Assembly (NCBI GenBank): GCA_016936335.1
Contig: JAFGXZ010000287.1
Span: 1 to 13,089, forward strand
Length of the DNA: 13,089 nucleotides
Source: Fidelibacterota bacterium
Lineage (GTDB): Bacteria; Fidelibacterota; UBA2242
Direction: 5' to 3'
Part shown: piece by piece, positions 1 to 7,565 of the stretch
How the letters are laid out: each line of letters begins with the position of its first letter
How positions within the stretch are numbered: position 1 is the first letter of the stretch
Translations under genes and position numbers: made by a program
The notes under the pieces: generated by a model
What the model saw: the letters and a program-made list of their open reading frames with translations, nothing else
What the model was told of the DNA's origin: nothing
Database searches by the model: none

Positions 1-1565
1 AGCGCTTGCTTTAGCTGGTTGGCATCCCCGATACATGTCAATGTTTTTGGTTTGATCATTACTTTGGAGTTAATCTTTTTTTGTTCAATTTCCTGGTTAG
101 CCAGAAAGAGAACATTATCAAATAAAACATGAACAGGTATTGTTACCTTTTGAAGTTCTGATGGTCGGGCGAAATAGAGAAAATCTGTGATAATAGTATT
201 GAGCGATTCAATCTCCTGCTGGATTTTATCAACAGATTCCAGCGGTCCCGGCTGCTGTTCCACCCGCCTTCGTAATAATCCCAGAAACAGATTGATAGAA
301 TTTAATGGATTACGGATTTCGTGTGCGATGGCAGCCGATAGTTCTCCGAGATACGCCAACCACTCAGTCTCTTTAATCCGGGTTTGGAGATTCCGAAGTT
401 CCGATAAATCTACAAGGAGCCAGTTACTGCCAATGATGGTGCCATCTGCGTCGGGAAGCGGTGAAACACGGATTGAAACGGGGATGCTTTCATCCAAGAA
501 ATCAAGGTCCGTTTCAGCATAGTCCATAAGCGGTGGATTCTTATGTAATTTAAAAAATACCTTTTGAAATGGATTGTTTTCGTTAAAAACTATGCTGCTG
601 GATTTTCCAATGTTTTCACTGCGATCAATTCGTAGTAAGCGTGCAGCTTCTGCATTTAGGACCGTTATTTTTCCCTTCAGATCAAGTGTCATAATACCAC
701 TGGCGATGTTTTCAAGGATTAGCTCGTTATAAGATTTGATCCGGTTTGTTTCATTTTCTGCTTGCTGTTGCAGGGATTTTAAATTCTCATTGTTTATTCG
801 AATACTGTCCTGCATCGTATTGAATACATCGCCCAGAAAACCGATTTCATTTTTTGCCTGTATTTGAACTGGCGCTGTGTAATCGCCACTGCTGATACGT
901 TTGGCAGCATCAACCAGCTTCTTAATTGGATTCGTTATTGTATGGGAGAGGAAGTAACTCAGAACGAGAACAATGATAAAACATATAAGATTTATGATTA
1001 GCAGTGAATTTCGAATGTTATCGATTACACTTAAAAATGCCGGGCTGGCATCCACGCAGGCAATCGCGGCGATGGATGTATTTTTATCAATTATTGGAGC
1101 AAAGCCGGATTTGTACAGACTGCCGTTGTAACCCCGGTAAAGTGTTGAGTAGGCTGTTTCTCCGGCAGCCGCGCTGGATAATTCCAGCAAATTACTCTGC
1201 AATTGGGGAATCGGTGAACCGATAAGTGTAGATAAATCAGAATCAACTAACAGATGATATGAACGATCGATGATATAGACCCGTTCGACATTAAAACTCA
1301 CAACCATGGACTGTAAGCGAGATCGCAAACTGGCATAAAACTGTCCTGTCTCGACTCCCGGCTGAATGAATTGCAATAAATCCGTATCGGTAGATGCTGC
1401 CGCCAATTGTGCAATACCAACTAGCTTTTGGCCTAACTCTTCATCAAAATAGTACTCTGAACGTAAATAAAACAGCCATCCAATGGTGTTGACGATAACA
1501 ATAGTCAAGATTATAAAATAGAGACTAATCTGACGTTGAAGGCTTTTTTTATACGGTCGTTGCAT
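1..1565 (-). CDS. Sensor histidine kinase (TM-sensor-TM-HAMP-PAS-HisKA), 3' end cut off by window edge
   Basis: I translated this from the minus strand: 521 codons read without a stop from the ATG at 1565 to the left edge. Residues about 13-34 form a first membrane helix. About 35-185 are a probable periplasmic sensing region, and 187-209 a second membrane helix. A HAMP linker (about 208-260, with the typical TNPIKKL start), a PAS-like domain (about 283-390) and a HisKA dimerisation domain follow. The H-box reads AIAHEIRNPLNSI, with the phospho-acceptor at His415. The ATPase domain (N, G1, G2 boxes) lies beyond the edge. This H-box style is common in NtrB/AtoS-like kinases that pair with sigma-54 activators, so a response regulator may follow to the left; that is inference. 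The start is 7 bases after the PAP2 stop with no clear Shine-Dalgarno, so translation may be coupled. The signal sensed cannot be deduced. Confidence 0.93.
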   Translation of the reverse strand, partial: MQRPYKKSLQRQISLYFIILTIVIVNTIGWLFYLRSEYYFDEELGQKLVGIAQLAAASTDTDLLQFIQPGVETGQFYASLRSRLQSMVVSFNVERVYIIDRSYHLLVDSDLSTLIGSPIPQLQSNLLELSSAAAGETAYSTLYRGYNGSLYKSGFAPIIDKNTSIAAIACVDASPAFLSVIDNIRNSLLIINLICFIIVLVLSYFLSHTITNPIKKLVDAAKRISSGDYTAPVQIQAKNEIGFLGDVFNTMQDSIRINNENLKSLQQQAENETNRIKSYNELILENIASGIMTLDLKGKITVLNAEAARLLRIDRSENIGKSSSIVFNENNPFQKVFFKLHKNPPLMDYAETDLDFLDESIPVSIRVSPLPDADGTIIGSNWLLVDLSELRNLQTRIKETEWLAYLGELSAAIAHEIRNPLNSINLFLGLLRRRVEQQPGPLESVDKIQQEIESLNTIITDFLYFARPSELQKVTIPVHVLFDNVLFLANQEIEQKKINSKVMIKPKTLTCIGDANQLKQA

Positions 1566-1572
1566 ATCAAAA

Positions 1573-2367
1573 TTAATATAAGCAAATATCAAGCCTGATA
1601 CTATTTAAAGTCGCCACTGGTACAATTCGATATTTTCTTTGTGAAAATTTTTCTGTATCAGAGTTTATAATGAAATTTGCTACTGAATAGCCGACAACTG
1701 CTCCCAGGAATGTATCGGAGAACCAATGTTTGTTATGATAAATTCGCGATGCGGCTACCAGGCCGGCATTGCCATACCAGAAAATTTTCCAGGCAGTGTT
1801 ATCCCAGGATTTTGCCATAACAGTAGATACTGCAAAACTTACGGTTGTATGTCCGCTGGGAAGTGAATGAAAGCGATTCTCAGTCCAATGAAAAGGTGAA
1901 AAAAAGATCGGAGAGTCACTGGCATAGGGGCGTTTTCGCCCTAAGAGGACCTTTCCAACTCCAGTGATGGCCCCGGAGAACAGATACGCCTCCGTGGCAT
2001 TCAGACCAGCCATTCTGATGCCTGGTTTTGAGCTGAGTAAGCCAAGAATATAGACTCCCCCTGAAAGGTACAGATCATATTTATTGCCATGAATTTTATC
2101 GACATTGAACATAATATCATTGACAGGGTTATGGTTTTTTAAAGCCAGTTTTTGAATCGGTTTATCAATGCTGAAAAGCAGGGCGGTTCCCGCCAGCGTT
2201 AAACCGGTGTTACGCCAGTCCTGATGATCAAAATGCAATGGTGCTGTTATCAGCCCGATACCATTTTGAAGTCCGTGGATGAAATCATCCTTTATAAATT
2301 GAATGTTGCCGGCGAGACAAATATTGAGTGAAATGAGCAGACTGAGAACCGATCCGGTGATTTTCAT
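1573..2367 (-). CDS. PAP2-family (phosphatidic acid phosphatase type 2) membrane/periplasmic phosphatase
   Basis: This 264-residue protein carries all three parts of the PAP2 phosphatase signature. KX6RP is at residues 139-147 (KVLLGRKRP), PSGH at 170-173, and SRX5HX3D at 207-218 (Ser207, Arg208, His214, Asp218). His173 and His214 should be the catalytic pair. The N terminus (1-19) is a hydrophobic signal peptide ending LNICLAG, and several later segments are hydrophobic. It therefore probably acts on a lipid-linked or periplasmic phosphate ester, such as phosphatidic acid, phosphatidylglycerol phosphate, undecaprenyl pyrophosphate or a sugar phosphate; the sequence does not settle which. The ATG at 2367 follows AAGAAGG (2374-2380) at a good distance. 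It is the first gene of an apparent two-gene unit with the histidine kinase. The family call is secure; the substrate is unknown. Confidence 0.92.
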   Translation of the reverse strand: MKITGSVLSLLISLNICLAGNIQFIKDDFIHGLQNGIGLITAPLHFDHQDWRNTGLTLAGTALLFSIDKPIQKLALKNHNPVNDIMFNVDKIHGNKYDLYLSGGVYILGLLSSKPGIRMAGLNATEAYLFSGAITGVGKVLLGRKRPYASDSPIFFSPFHWTENRFHSLPSGHTTVSFAVSTVMAKSWDNTAWKIFWYGNAGLVAASRIYHNKHWFSDTFLGAVVGYSVANFIINSDTEKFSQRKYRIVPVATLNSIRLDICLY

Positions 2368-2390
2368 GCAGCGCCTTCTTTACCTGACTA

Positions 2391-2418
2391 AAATTAAGGG
2401 AAACTGGTGGAGAGTCAA
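2391..2418 (-). promoter_or_regulatory. Candidate sigma-70-type promoter for the PAP2-histidine kinase unit
   Basis: On the minus strand TTGACT (2413-2418) is followed after 16 bases by TAATTT (2391-2396), about 25 bases upstream of the PAP2 start codon. The -35 box is close to consensus and the -10 is fair. The short leader would just contain the ribosome-binding site at 2374-2380. This is a pattern match only. Confidence 0.4.
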
Positions 2419-2426
2419 AGATTGTT

Positions 2427-2585
2427 TTATAAACGTACGGCGATCAGGATTCCGTCCGCCGGGAATGCTGTGAAATATCCGATAAATGTGCCAGGTTCCA
2501 TAACATTTTTCGCACCGGTCTACCGGGCTGACAAGTCCTGCAAATCACCCATTACCGGCCCGGCAATGGGAATGTATTCTAAATA
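2427..2585 (-). pseudogene. Possible decayed coding fragment in the intergenic region
   Basis: Between the symporter stop and the PAP2 promoter, one minus-strand frame looks coding. From about 2585 to 2427 it reads roughly 52 codons with a strong excess of G at codon position 1 and ordinary protein-like composition (for example TGAKNVMEPGTFIGYF). A single in-frame TAG at 2520-2522 interrupts it. Upstream it meets a TAA and then the symporter stop in the same frame, and it ends at a TAA at 2427-2429. There is no convincing start codon or ribosome-binding site, so it is not an intact gene. I do not recognise the family. It could be the remnant of a lost gene, or a compositional accident in a structured intergenic RNA. 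Confidence 0.25.
2548..2570 (-). terminator. Hairpin just after the symporter gene, possible transcript end
   Basis: An inverted repeat pairs CCCATT (2548-2553) with AATGGG (2565-2570), continues after one mismatch with CCG/CGG, and has a 3-base loop. It lies about 20 bases past the symporter stop, where a transcript 3' end would be expected. No T-run follows on the minus strand, so it would be a Rho-dependent or RNA-stabilising end rather than a classical intrinsic terminator. Confidence 0.35.
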
Positions 2586-2591
2586 TTATGT

Positions 2592-4037
2592 CTAATTGGC
2601 TGGAGCCGGTTGCGCTTGGTGACGAATGGCGCTGAACATATAAATAAAACCGACCGTTCCGATGAAATTAAGCACTGCATAATAATGCAGAGCCAGGTTT
2701 TTTACAAACAGAATCACACAAGTGCTGAACAATAGTCCGGCGATTCCACCGGTAAATGCTCCGAAACTGGTGCTGTTGCGGCCGTATTTGCCCATCACAA
2801 ACAGCGCCAGCAAGGGACTGCCGAAACCATTGACGATTTTGTTGGCGATTTCAAAAACGCTGCCATAGTTTTTGATATATAATGCCGTGACAGTGATCAG
2901 AATACCCAGGATTAAGGTCAGAATTTGCGGCGAAATTTTCTTAAAGAAGGATAAATGCTGAAAATCGACAGAAAAGACCGTGCTGCAGGAATGAATACCA
3001 GAATCAAAACTGGACATACTGGCAGCAATAATTGCGGTGATCATTAATCCATTTATTCCGGGGGGAAGAGCATTCACGAACCGGGTAAAATAATTTATTG
3101 GTAACGTTGAAAATTGAGGAATTTCTCCCTGCTGAACAAAATAGGCGTGAATGGCCAGGCCAAGAAAACCAAGCAGTAGGATCGAAGCAATAGCTGCCAG
3201 GTAATTCAACGTAAAACCCTTCTGCGCCTGGAGCAGGTTTTTGGCAGTGAGGTAACGCTGAATGACCACCTGATCAGCGCCATAGCGGGTCAGAAAGGCG
3301 ATGAAGGTGCCGATGATGGCACTCCAGAAACTGATCCGAATCCGTGGATCGAAACTGAAAATCATAACATCGAAAGGTTTGAACGGTTTAAGCAACCCGG
3401 CCGACAGTGCAGTTTGAAGAATTCCATGGATTCCATCGGGCACCAGATGGATTACGAATACCACCGATGCAATCAGACCGACGATCATAACAGTGAACTG
3501 CATTACGTCAGTCCAGATAACCGCCCGAATTCCGCCCCAGAATGTATAAAAAGTTGCAATACTGCCAGTGATCAGGATTAAGGAATTCAAAGAAATACCG
3601 GATATCCGGCTGAGAATCCGGCTGGGGATATATATGACAGTAGCAATCCAAAGTATCCTCCACAGAACGAACATTAATGCGGCCAGTTGGCGGACATTGC
3701 GGTTATAACGAATTTCCAGATATTCGTAGGCGCTGGTGATATTCAAGCCGTGAAAAAATGGAATAATGATTCGTTTGACTGGAATAGATACAATGTAAAA
3801 TACCGGGATACTCATTAATGCATACAAACCATAGCTGAATACTTCACCGGAAAATGCGGTAATGTTGATTGCACTAAAGGCGGTCACCATGATGGAAAGG
3901 CCGACTGGCAACCAACCCATAGAACGTCCGGCCAGAAGGTAATCGTTTCTGGTTTTTGTCTTATTATGAAGTGTTAGCCCGAGTATCAGGCTGAGTGTGA
4001 AATATCCAATTAGAATAAGGAGATCGATCGGGCTCAT
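2592..4037 (-). CDS. Sodium:solute symporter (SSS family), probable sugar transporter
   Basis: This 481-residue, strongly hydrophobic protein has the SSS landmarks in order. These are DYLLAGRSMGWLPVGLS at about 32-48, TSAYEYLEIRYNRNVR at 101-116, GGIRAVIWTDVMQ at 168-180, GADQVVIQRYL at 253-263, and the helix with Ser342-Ser343 (ASMSSFDSGIHSCST). The last helix corresponds to the Na2 sodium-site helix of vSGLT-type carriers. The protein should sit in the inner membrane and couple sodium entry to solute import. Family members carry sugars, sialic acid, amino acids and others. Placement 12 bases after manA and beside an amino-sugar locus suggests mannose or another hexose, which is inference. 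The ATG at 4037 has only a weak ribosome-binding site, consistent with coupling to manA. The protein seems complete, though somewhat shorter than typical 14-helix SGLTs. Confidence 0.93.
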   Translation of the reverse strand: MSPIDLLILIGYFTLSLILGLTLHNKTKTRNDYLLAGRSMGWLPVGLSIMVTAFSAINITAFSGEVFSYGLYALMSIPVFYIVSIPVKRIIIPFFHGLNITSAYEYLEIRYNRNVRQLAALMFVLWRILWIATVIYIPSRILSRISGISLNSLILITGSIATFYTFWGGIRAVIWTDVMQFTVMIVGLIASVVFVIHLVPDGIHGILQTALSAGLLKPFKPFDVMIFSFDPRIRISFWSAIIGTFIAFLTRYGADQVVIQRYLTAKNLLQAQKGFTLNYLAAIASILLLGFLGLAIHAYFVQQGEIPQFSTLPINYFTRFVNALPPGINGLMITAIIAASMSSFDSGIHSCSTVFSVDFQHLSFFKKISPQILTLILGILITVTALYIKNYGSVFEIANKIVNGFGSPLLALFVMGKYGRNSTSFGAFTGGIAGLLFSTCVILFVKNLALHYYAVLNFIGTVGFIYMFSAIRHQAQPAPAN

Positions 4038-4049
4038 GGTATTACAAAA

Positions 4050-5285
4050 TCAGGGAACCTGTACCCTGAACATGGTCATCGGTGATCGTGGGGTGACAGT
4101 ATAATTATCTAAAATTCCGGGGACAATAAAGGATTGACCTTTTGAAATTTTTTCCTTGTTTTCATTAAAATTCCAGGAAAGGATACCATCGCCATTGATG
4201 ATCAGAAATATCTCAATTTTATTGGCAGTATTAAAAATTTGGGAGTTGTCGATTAACTCGACCCTGCTAATTTTAAATTCGGGAGTAAACACCGGGTATT
4301 CGTATGTATTGTTTACCCGGGTTGGCGAAATAACCCGAACAGAATTAGGCGTATAATCCAGAACAGTCATCAATGTTCGGATGTCCTGGAATTTTTTTGT
4401 CAGGCCGGCGCGGACAACGTTGTCAGAATTTGCCATGCATTCTATAATATTGCCCTTTATATACGCATGAGGAATACAGGGTGAAATCGCGATGGCTTCA
4501 CTGGCTTTTAAAGTAATTATCCGTAATAAAAAAAGTGAAAAGAGCCCGACATCAGTACTCCCGTATTTTTCCAGCGAATCTAAAAACAGGCTTTCCCTAA
4601 GAGAATGGCGATGCTGCTTGGATTGGAGGCGTTTTGCCAGGGTGTTTACGCTGCGTTGATAGAGTCCTGGTTTAGTCTGGGTCAAATGAATAAGCGTCTG
4701 ATAGATTTGACGTAACTGCTCGGATTGTTGTTTTCGGGATAATTTACGATGCGGGAACAGATCTGAAAGAGCATCCTGTCCTAAAAAACTTGAAATTTCA
4801 GGATATTGCAAAATGGTCTTGTGACATTGGAAATAAGTGGCGAATCCTGCCAGTGCTGTCAATGAATCGAGAGCAATTGCCATTTCTGGTTTGTGATTTT
4901 TATCCGGATAGTGGTGGCGGTCGGTTTTGTGCAATAAATCCGCCTGACCTTTGCTTGGGTGGGTCTGAATAGACAGGGCTTCCGCTGCTGATAAAACTTT
5001 AAATAAAAATGGCAATTTATTATTGAATTGATCGGCCACTCTTTTTCCCAGAATAAACTTTGGAAACCGGTAAATTAAGTTGGTTAATGAAACCAGGTTA
5101 TCCTCGATGTTGACTTTGGACGGGGCGCTGGGATGAGCGCCAATCCACAATTCGGCATAGTTGGTACTTTTTTCTCCGTCAATACCTAACAGCTGCGGGA
5201 TATAAGCATCGGGTGGGGTCGAGCCCCATTTGTAATGCTGAACAGTGTTATGTAAACAAAGTGGTTTTTTTAGAAAATCATACAT
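4050..5285 (-). CDS. manA: Mannose-6-phosphate isomerase, class I (zinc-dependent)
   Basis: This 411-residue cytoplasmic enzyme interconverts mannose-6-phosphate and fructose-6-phosphate. The type I signature is complete. Gln107 and His109 (ALSIQTHPSK), Glu134 (DKNHKPEMAIAL) and His273 (IPHAYIKG) are the expected zinc ligands. Arg292 in NVVRAGLTKK is the conserved active-site arginine. The N-terminal WG and AELWIGAHPSAPS motifs are also typical. Length matches the family. The ATG at 5285 is preceded by AAGGA (minus strand, about 8 bases away). The gene is first in a unit with the SSS symporter, fitting uptake of mannose or a mannose derivative and its entry into glycolysis; it could equally supply mannose-6-phosphate for surface glycan synthesis. 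I saw no second copy of the palindromic operator at 10573 in its upstream region, so it may not belong to the same regulon as the kinase operon. Confidence 0.95.
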   Translation of the reverse strand: MYDFLKKPLCLHNTVQHYKWGSTPPDAYIPQLLGIDGEKSTNYAELWIGAHPSAPSKVNIEDNLVSLTNLIYRFPKFILGKRVADQFNNKLPFLFKVLSAAEALSIQTHPSKGQADLLHKTDRHHYPDKNHKPEMAIALDSLTALAGFATYFQCHKTILQYPEISSFLGQDALSDLFPHRKLSRKQQSEQLRQIYQTLIHLTQTKPGLYQRSVNTLAKRLQSKQHRHSLRESLFLDSLEKYGSTDVGLFSLFLLRIITLKASEAIAISPCIPHAYIKGNIIECMANSDNVVRAGLTKKFQDIRTLMTVLDYTPNSVRVISPTRVNNTYEYPVFTPEFKISRVELIDNSQIFNTANKIEIFLIINGDGILSWNFNENKEKISKGQSFIVPGILDNYTVTPRSPMTMFRVQVP

Positions 5286-5396
5286 TGGAATGGTCCTTGT
5301 GATGGTAAACTATCTAAAAAACGATAAACCGTAACTTAATCATCCGAATATACGAATTTATTTTAAAAATTTCTCAAGAATTTAAAGTGGAGAAAA

Positions 5397-5420
5397 GGGG
5401 TTGCTCTTTCAAACAACCCC
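5397..5420 (-). terminator. Terminator-like hairpin in the manA / deacetylase divergent region
   Basis: GGGGTTG (5397-5403) pairs perfectly with CAACCCC (5414-5420) around a 10-base loop. On the minus strand the stem is followed by TTTTCT, giving an intrinsic-terminator shape. On the plus strand it is followed by GGAGG and no T-run. On the minus strand it lies about 110 bases upstream of manA, where an ordinary gene-end terminator is unexpected. It could be an attenuator in a long manA leader or a relic. Confidence 0.4.
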
Positions 5421-5491
5421 GGAGGATCTATGTGGGTTTGTGGGTGTATTATGTAAATAACAATTATTTCGATGATTATTAATGAAAATAG

Positions 5492-5520
5492 TTGTCAGGA
5501 TTATGGCATCTGAATAGAAA
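5492..5520 (+). promoter_or_regulatory. Candidate sigma-70-type promoter for the deacetylase-nagA unit
   Basis: TTGTCA (5492-5497) is separated by 17 bases from TAGAAA (5515-5520). Transcription would begin near 5527, leaving a leader of about 30 bases to the GTG start at 5560. The -10 is mediocre, and the region is AT-rich enough that chance matches are likely. The direct repeat ATTATT-N6-ATTATT just upstream (about 5464-5481) could be a regulator site but is weak. Confidence 0.3.
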
Positions 5521-5559
5521 ACCTGTTATTTTAATGCAGTCAAAAGGGAATTGCACGTT

Positions 5560-6360
5560 GTGAATCATAGTAAAAAGAAAATAGTTTTGTTCATATTTGT
5601 TTTTTCTGTCCTTTTTTTCTTCCTTTTTTTAGTGTTCAGTCGGGATACCAAACAGAAATTTACCTTTTACAGGGATGCAATTATCCGGGGCGACTCGACC
5701 CGGAAAGAGATTGCGCTGGTGTTTACGGGTGGTGACTTCAGTGATGGCGGCCAGCATATTCAAAAGGTTTTGAAGCAGGAGAATATTCCCGCAGGATTTT
5801 TCTTTACCGGCGATTTTTATCGGGATGAGCACAATAAGACATTGATCGATAATTTAATTCATGATGGTCATTATCTCGGACCACACTCCGATCAGCACTT
5901 ACTCTATTGCAGCTGGGAAAAACGTGACTCTCTGCTGGTGACGAAAAATAAATTTATCCGGGATATGCTGGCGAATTATTCCGAAATGGAACGGTTTGGA
6001 ATTCATCAAAACGACGCACCATTTTTCATTCCGCCTTATGAGTGGTACAACGAGACAATTGTGCAATGGGCCGATGAAACCGGATTGGTTTTATTCAATA
6101 TAACACCGGGCACGCTGTCTCACGCCGATTATACCACGCCGGATATGTCGAACTACCGCGATTCGGAGAAGATTTATCGCAGTATTTTGGACTATGAAAA
6201 CAAACATGAAAACGGACTGAACGGTTTTATCCTGCTGATTCATATTGGCAGTCATCCGGATCGAACAGACAAGTTTTATCTGAAACTGAAACCTTTGATC
6301 GTCGAATTAAGTAACCGGGGGTATAATTTTATTCGGATTGATCAACTCATTGGAAAGTAA
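5560..6360 (+). CDS. Membrane-anchored polysaccharide deacetylase-like protein (NodB fold, atypical motif 1)
   Basis: I chose the GTG at 5560 because AAGGGA (5544-5549) lies 10 bases before it; the in-frame TTG at 5551 is too close to that site. The protein has about 266 residues. A lysine-rich start and one hydrophobic helix (about 7-27) without an obvious cleavage site suggest an anchor with the enzyme domain outside the cytoplasm. NodB-like features, in GTG numbering, are HSDQH (His109, His113; the metal-binding HSxxH motif), PPYEWYN (about 157-163, where RxPY is usual) and LLIHIG (His228). Motif 1, normally TFDDGP, is replaced by VFTGGDFSDG, so the usual Asp pair is displaced or changed (Asp59, Asp62). 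It may deacetylate N-acetylated glycans or remove acetyl groups from another sugar. It lies 8 bases before nagA and is surely co-transcribed with it. The family call is good; activity and substrate are inferred. Confidence 0.85.
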   Translation: MNHSKKKIVLFIFVFSVLFFFLFLVFSRDTKQKFTFYRDAIIRGDSTRKEIALVFTGGDFSDGGQHIQKVLKQENIPAGFFFTGDFYRDEHNKTLIDNLIHDGHYLGPHSDQHLLYCSWEKRDSLLVTKNKFIRDMLANYSEMERFGIHQNDAPFFIPPYEWYNETIVQWADETGLVLFNITPGTLSHADYTTPDMSNYRDSEKIYRSILDYENKHENGLNGFILLIHIGSHPDRTDKFYLKLKPLIVELSNRGYNFIRIDQLIGK

Positions 6361-6368
6361 AAAACACT

Positions 6369-7520
6369 ATGGCTGCTAATAGAACCCTGATACTGAAAAA
6401 TTGCCGGTTGTACAATCACTTAAATGAAGCACTGGTTCACATAGTCATCGAAAACGGGCGAATTCGGTCGATTGGTTCCGAACCGGAAGATAACTCATCC
6501 GAATGCATTGATGTTGCCGGGAAAATCGTCGCTCCGGGATTTATCGATGTTCACATCCAGGGCGCTGGTGGCTGTGATGTGCTGGATGCCTTGGTGGATT
6601 CGTTGAAAACGATGTCAAAAACCCTGGCGCGGTTTGGAGTCACCGGTTTTCTGGCGACAACGGTCATGGATCCGGTTCAGGAGAATAATCATCTTAAAAT
6701 TCTGGCTAATCATTGGAAGGACGATTTGGGAGGCGCCCGGATACTTGGATTGCATTTGGAGGGACCGTTTATCAATCCTGAAAAAAGAGGCGGGATAGCC
6801 CGATCGGCCATTTATCCGCCAACGAAGGAACGATTGGGGAAGATTCTTGATCTTACCGGTAATAGTCTGAAAATGATGACAATCGCCCCGGAACTGGAAG
6901 GTAGTGGATATATAATTGATCAACTGATTCAATTCGGATGTATCCCATCCTTCGGACACTCAGCTGCGAATTACCAGCAAGCAAAGGAGGCTTTTAATAA
7001 CGGTATCGAACATGTGACTCACATTTTCAATGCCATGCCGCCGCTACATCATCGTGAACCGGGACCGCTGCTGGCAATTCTGGAATCTGAAACGGTTTCC
7101 GTTCAGATTATCAGCGATGGCGTTCATCTTCATCCGGGGATTGTCCGGTATTTGAATCATGTCATCGGGATTGATCGCTGTGTTTGCATTACCGATGGCA
7201 TCCAGGCGATTGGGCTTCCCGAAGGTAAGTATCGGTACAACAACCGGGATTACTTTTCCAAAAACGGAGCTGCCAGGTATGAAGACGGCACATTGATCGG
7301 CACGGCCTTGGCATTAAATGAAATCGGAGCCCGCTTTCAGAAGTTCACAAACTGCAATCTTGAGGAGGCTGTCGATAGTATCAGCCTTAACCCGGCCCGG
7401 CTGCTGGGATTAGATGACCGCAAGGGATATATCCAGGCAGGAAAAGACGCTGATCTCGTGGTGATGAATTCCGATTTCAATGTCGATTTGACTATAGTGA
7501 GCGGAGAAGCTGTTTATTAA
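6369..7520 (+). CDS. nagA: N-acetylglucosamine-6-phosphate deacetylase
   Basis: This 383-residue cytoplasmic amidohydrolase should hydrolyse GlcNAc-6-phosphate to glucosamine-6-phosphate and acetate. Visible landmarks are APGFIDVHIQGAGG (His62, Gln64), GLHLEGPFINPEKRG with metal ligand Glu131, FGHS with His197, and EHVTHIFNAMPPLHHREPG with His218. DGVHLHP (His253) and ITDGIQAIGLPEG with catalytic Asp276 follow. The HxQ in place of HxH at 62-64 resembles single-metal NagA enzymes such as that of E. coli rather than two-metal ones. Length matches the family. ATG 6369 has GGAAAG 11 bases upstream. It follows the deacetylase by 8 bases and ends at a shared terminator facing the SIS gene. There is no adjacent nagB, which is the usual partner. 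The family also includes GalNAc-6-P deacetylase (AgaA), so the exact sugar is not proven. Confidence 0.94.
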   Translation: MAANRTLILKNCRLYNHLNEALVHIVIENGRIRSIGSEPEDNSSECIDVAGKIVAPGFIDVHIQGAGGCDVLDALVDSLKTMSKTLARFGVTGFLATTVMDPVQENNHLKILANHWKDDLGGARILGLHLEGPFINPEKRGGIARSAIYPPTKERLGKILDLTGNSLKMMTIAPELEGSGYIIDQLIQFGCIPSFGHSAANYQQAKEAFNNGIEHVTHIFNAMPPLHHREPGPLLAILESETVSVQIISDGVHLHPGIVRYLNHVIGIDRCVCITDGIQAIGLPEGKYRYNNRDYFSKNGAARYEDGTLIGTALALNEIGARFQKFTNCNLEEAVDSISLNPARLLGLDDRKGYIQAGKDADLVVMNSDFNVDLTIVSGEAVY

Positions 7521-7523
7521 AGC

Positions 7524-7548
7524 AAAAAGGCCGGCTGGCCCAATTTTT
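7524..7548. terminator. Bidirectional intrinsic terminator between convergent nagA and the SIS gene
   Basis: Five A's (7524-7528), then GGCC-GGCT-GGCC (7529-7540), then CAA and five T's (7544-7548). The GC-rich stem flanked by A and T runs reads as a terminator on both strands. It begins 4 bases after the nagA stop and lies 18 bases beyond the end of the SIS gene. The stem core is only 4 bp, extended by the A/T flanks. Confidence 0.65.
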
Positions 7549-7565
7549 CAGGATTTCGATTTAAT

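Noticed and set aside
187..522. 111-codon plus-strand open frame
   Set aside because: It is antisense to the PAS/HisKA part of the histidine kinase, whose minus-strand frame has clear domain motifs throughout.
2407..2595. 62-codon plus-strand open frame between PAP2 and the symporter
   Set aside because: No ribosome-binding site, and codon bias favours the opposite strand; it looks like the mirror of the decayed minus-strand fragment.
5464..5481. AT-rich repeat ATTATT-TCGATG-ATTATT as a second LacI operator
   Set aside because: It has a central CG, but the arms form a direct rather than inverted repeat and do not match the 10573 palindrome beyond the first two positions each side.
6615..6959. 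114-codon minus-strand open frame
   Set aside because: Lies opposite the catalytic core of nagA and has no recognisable features.
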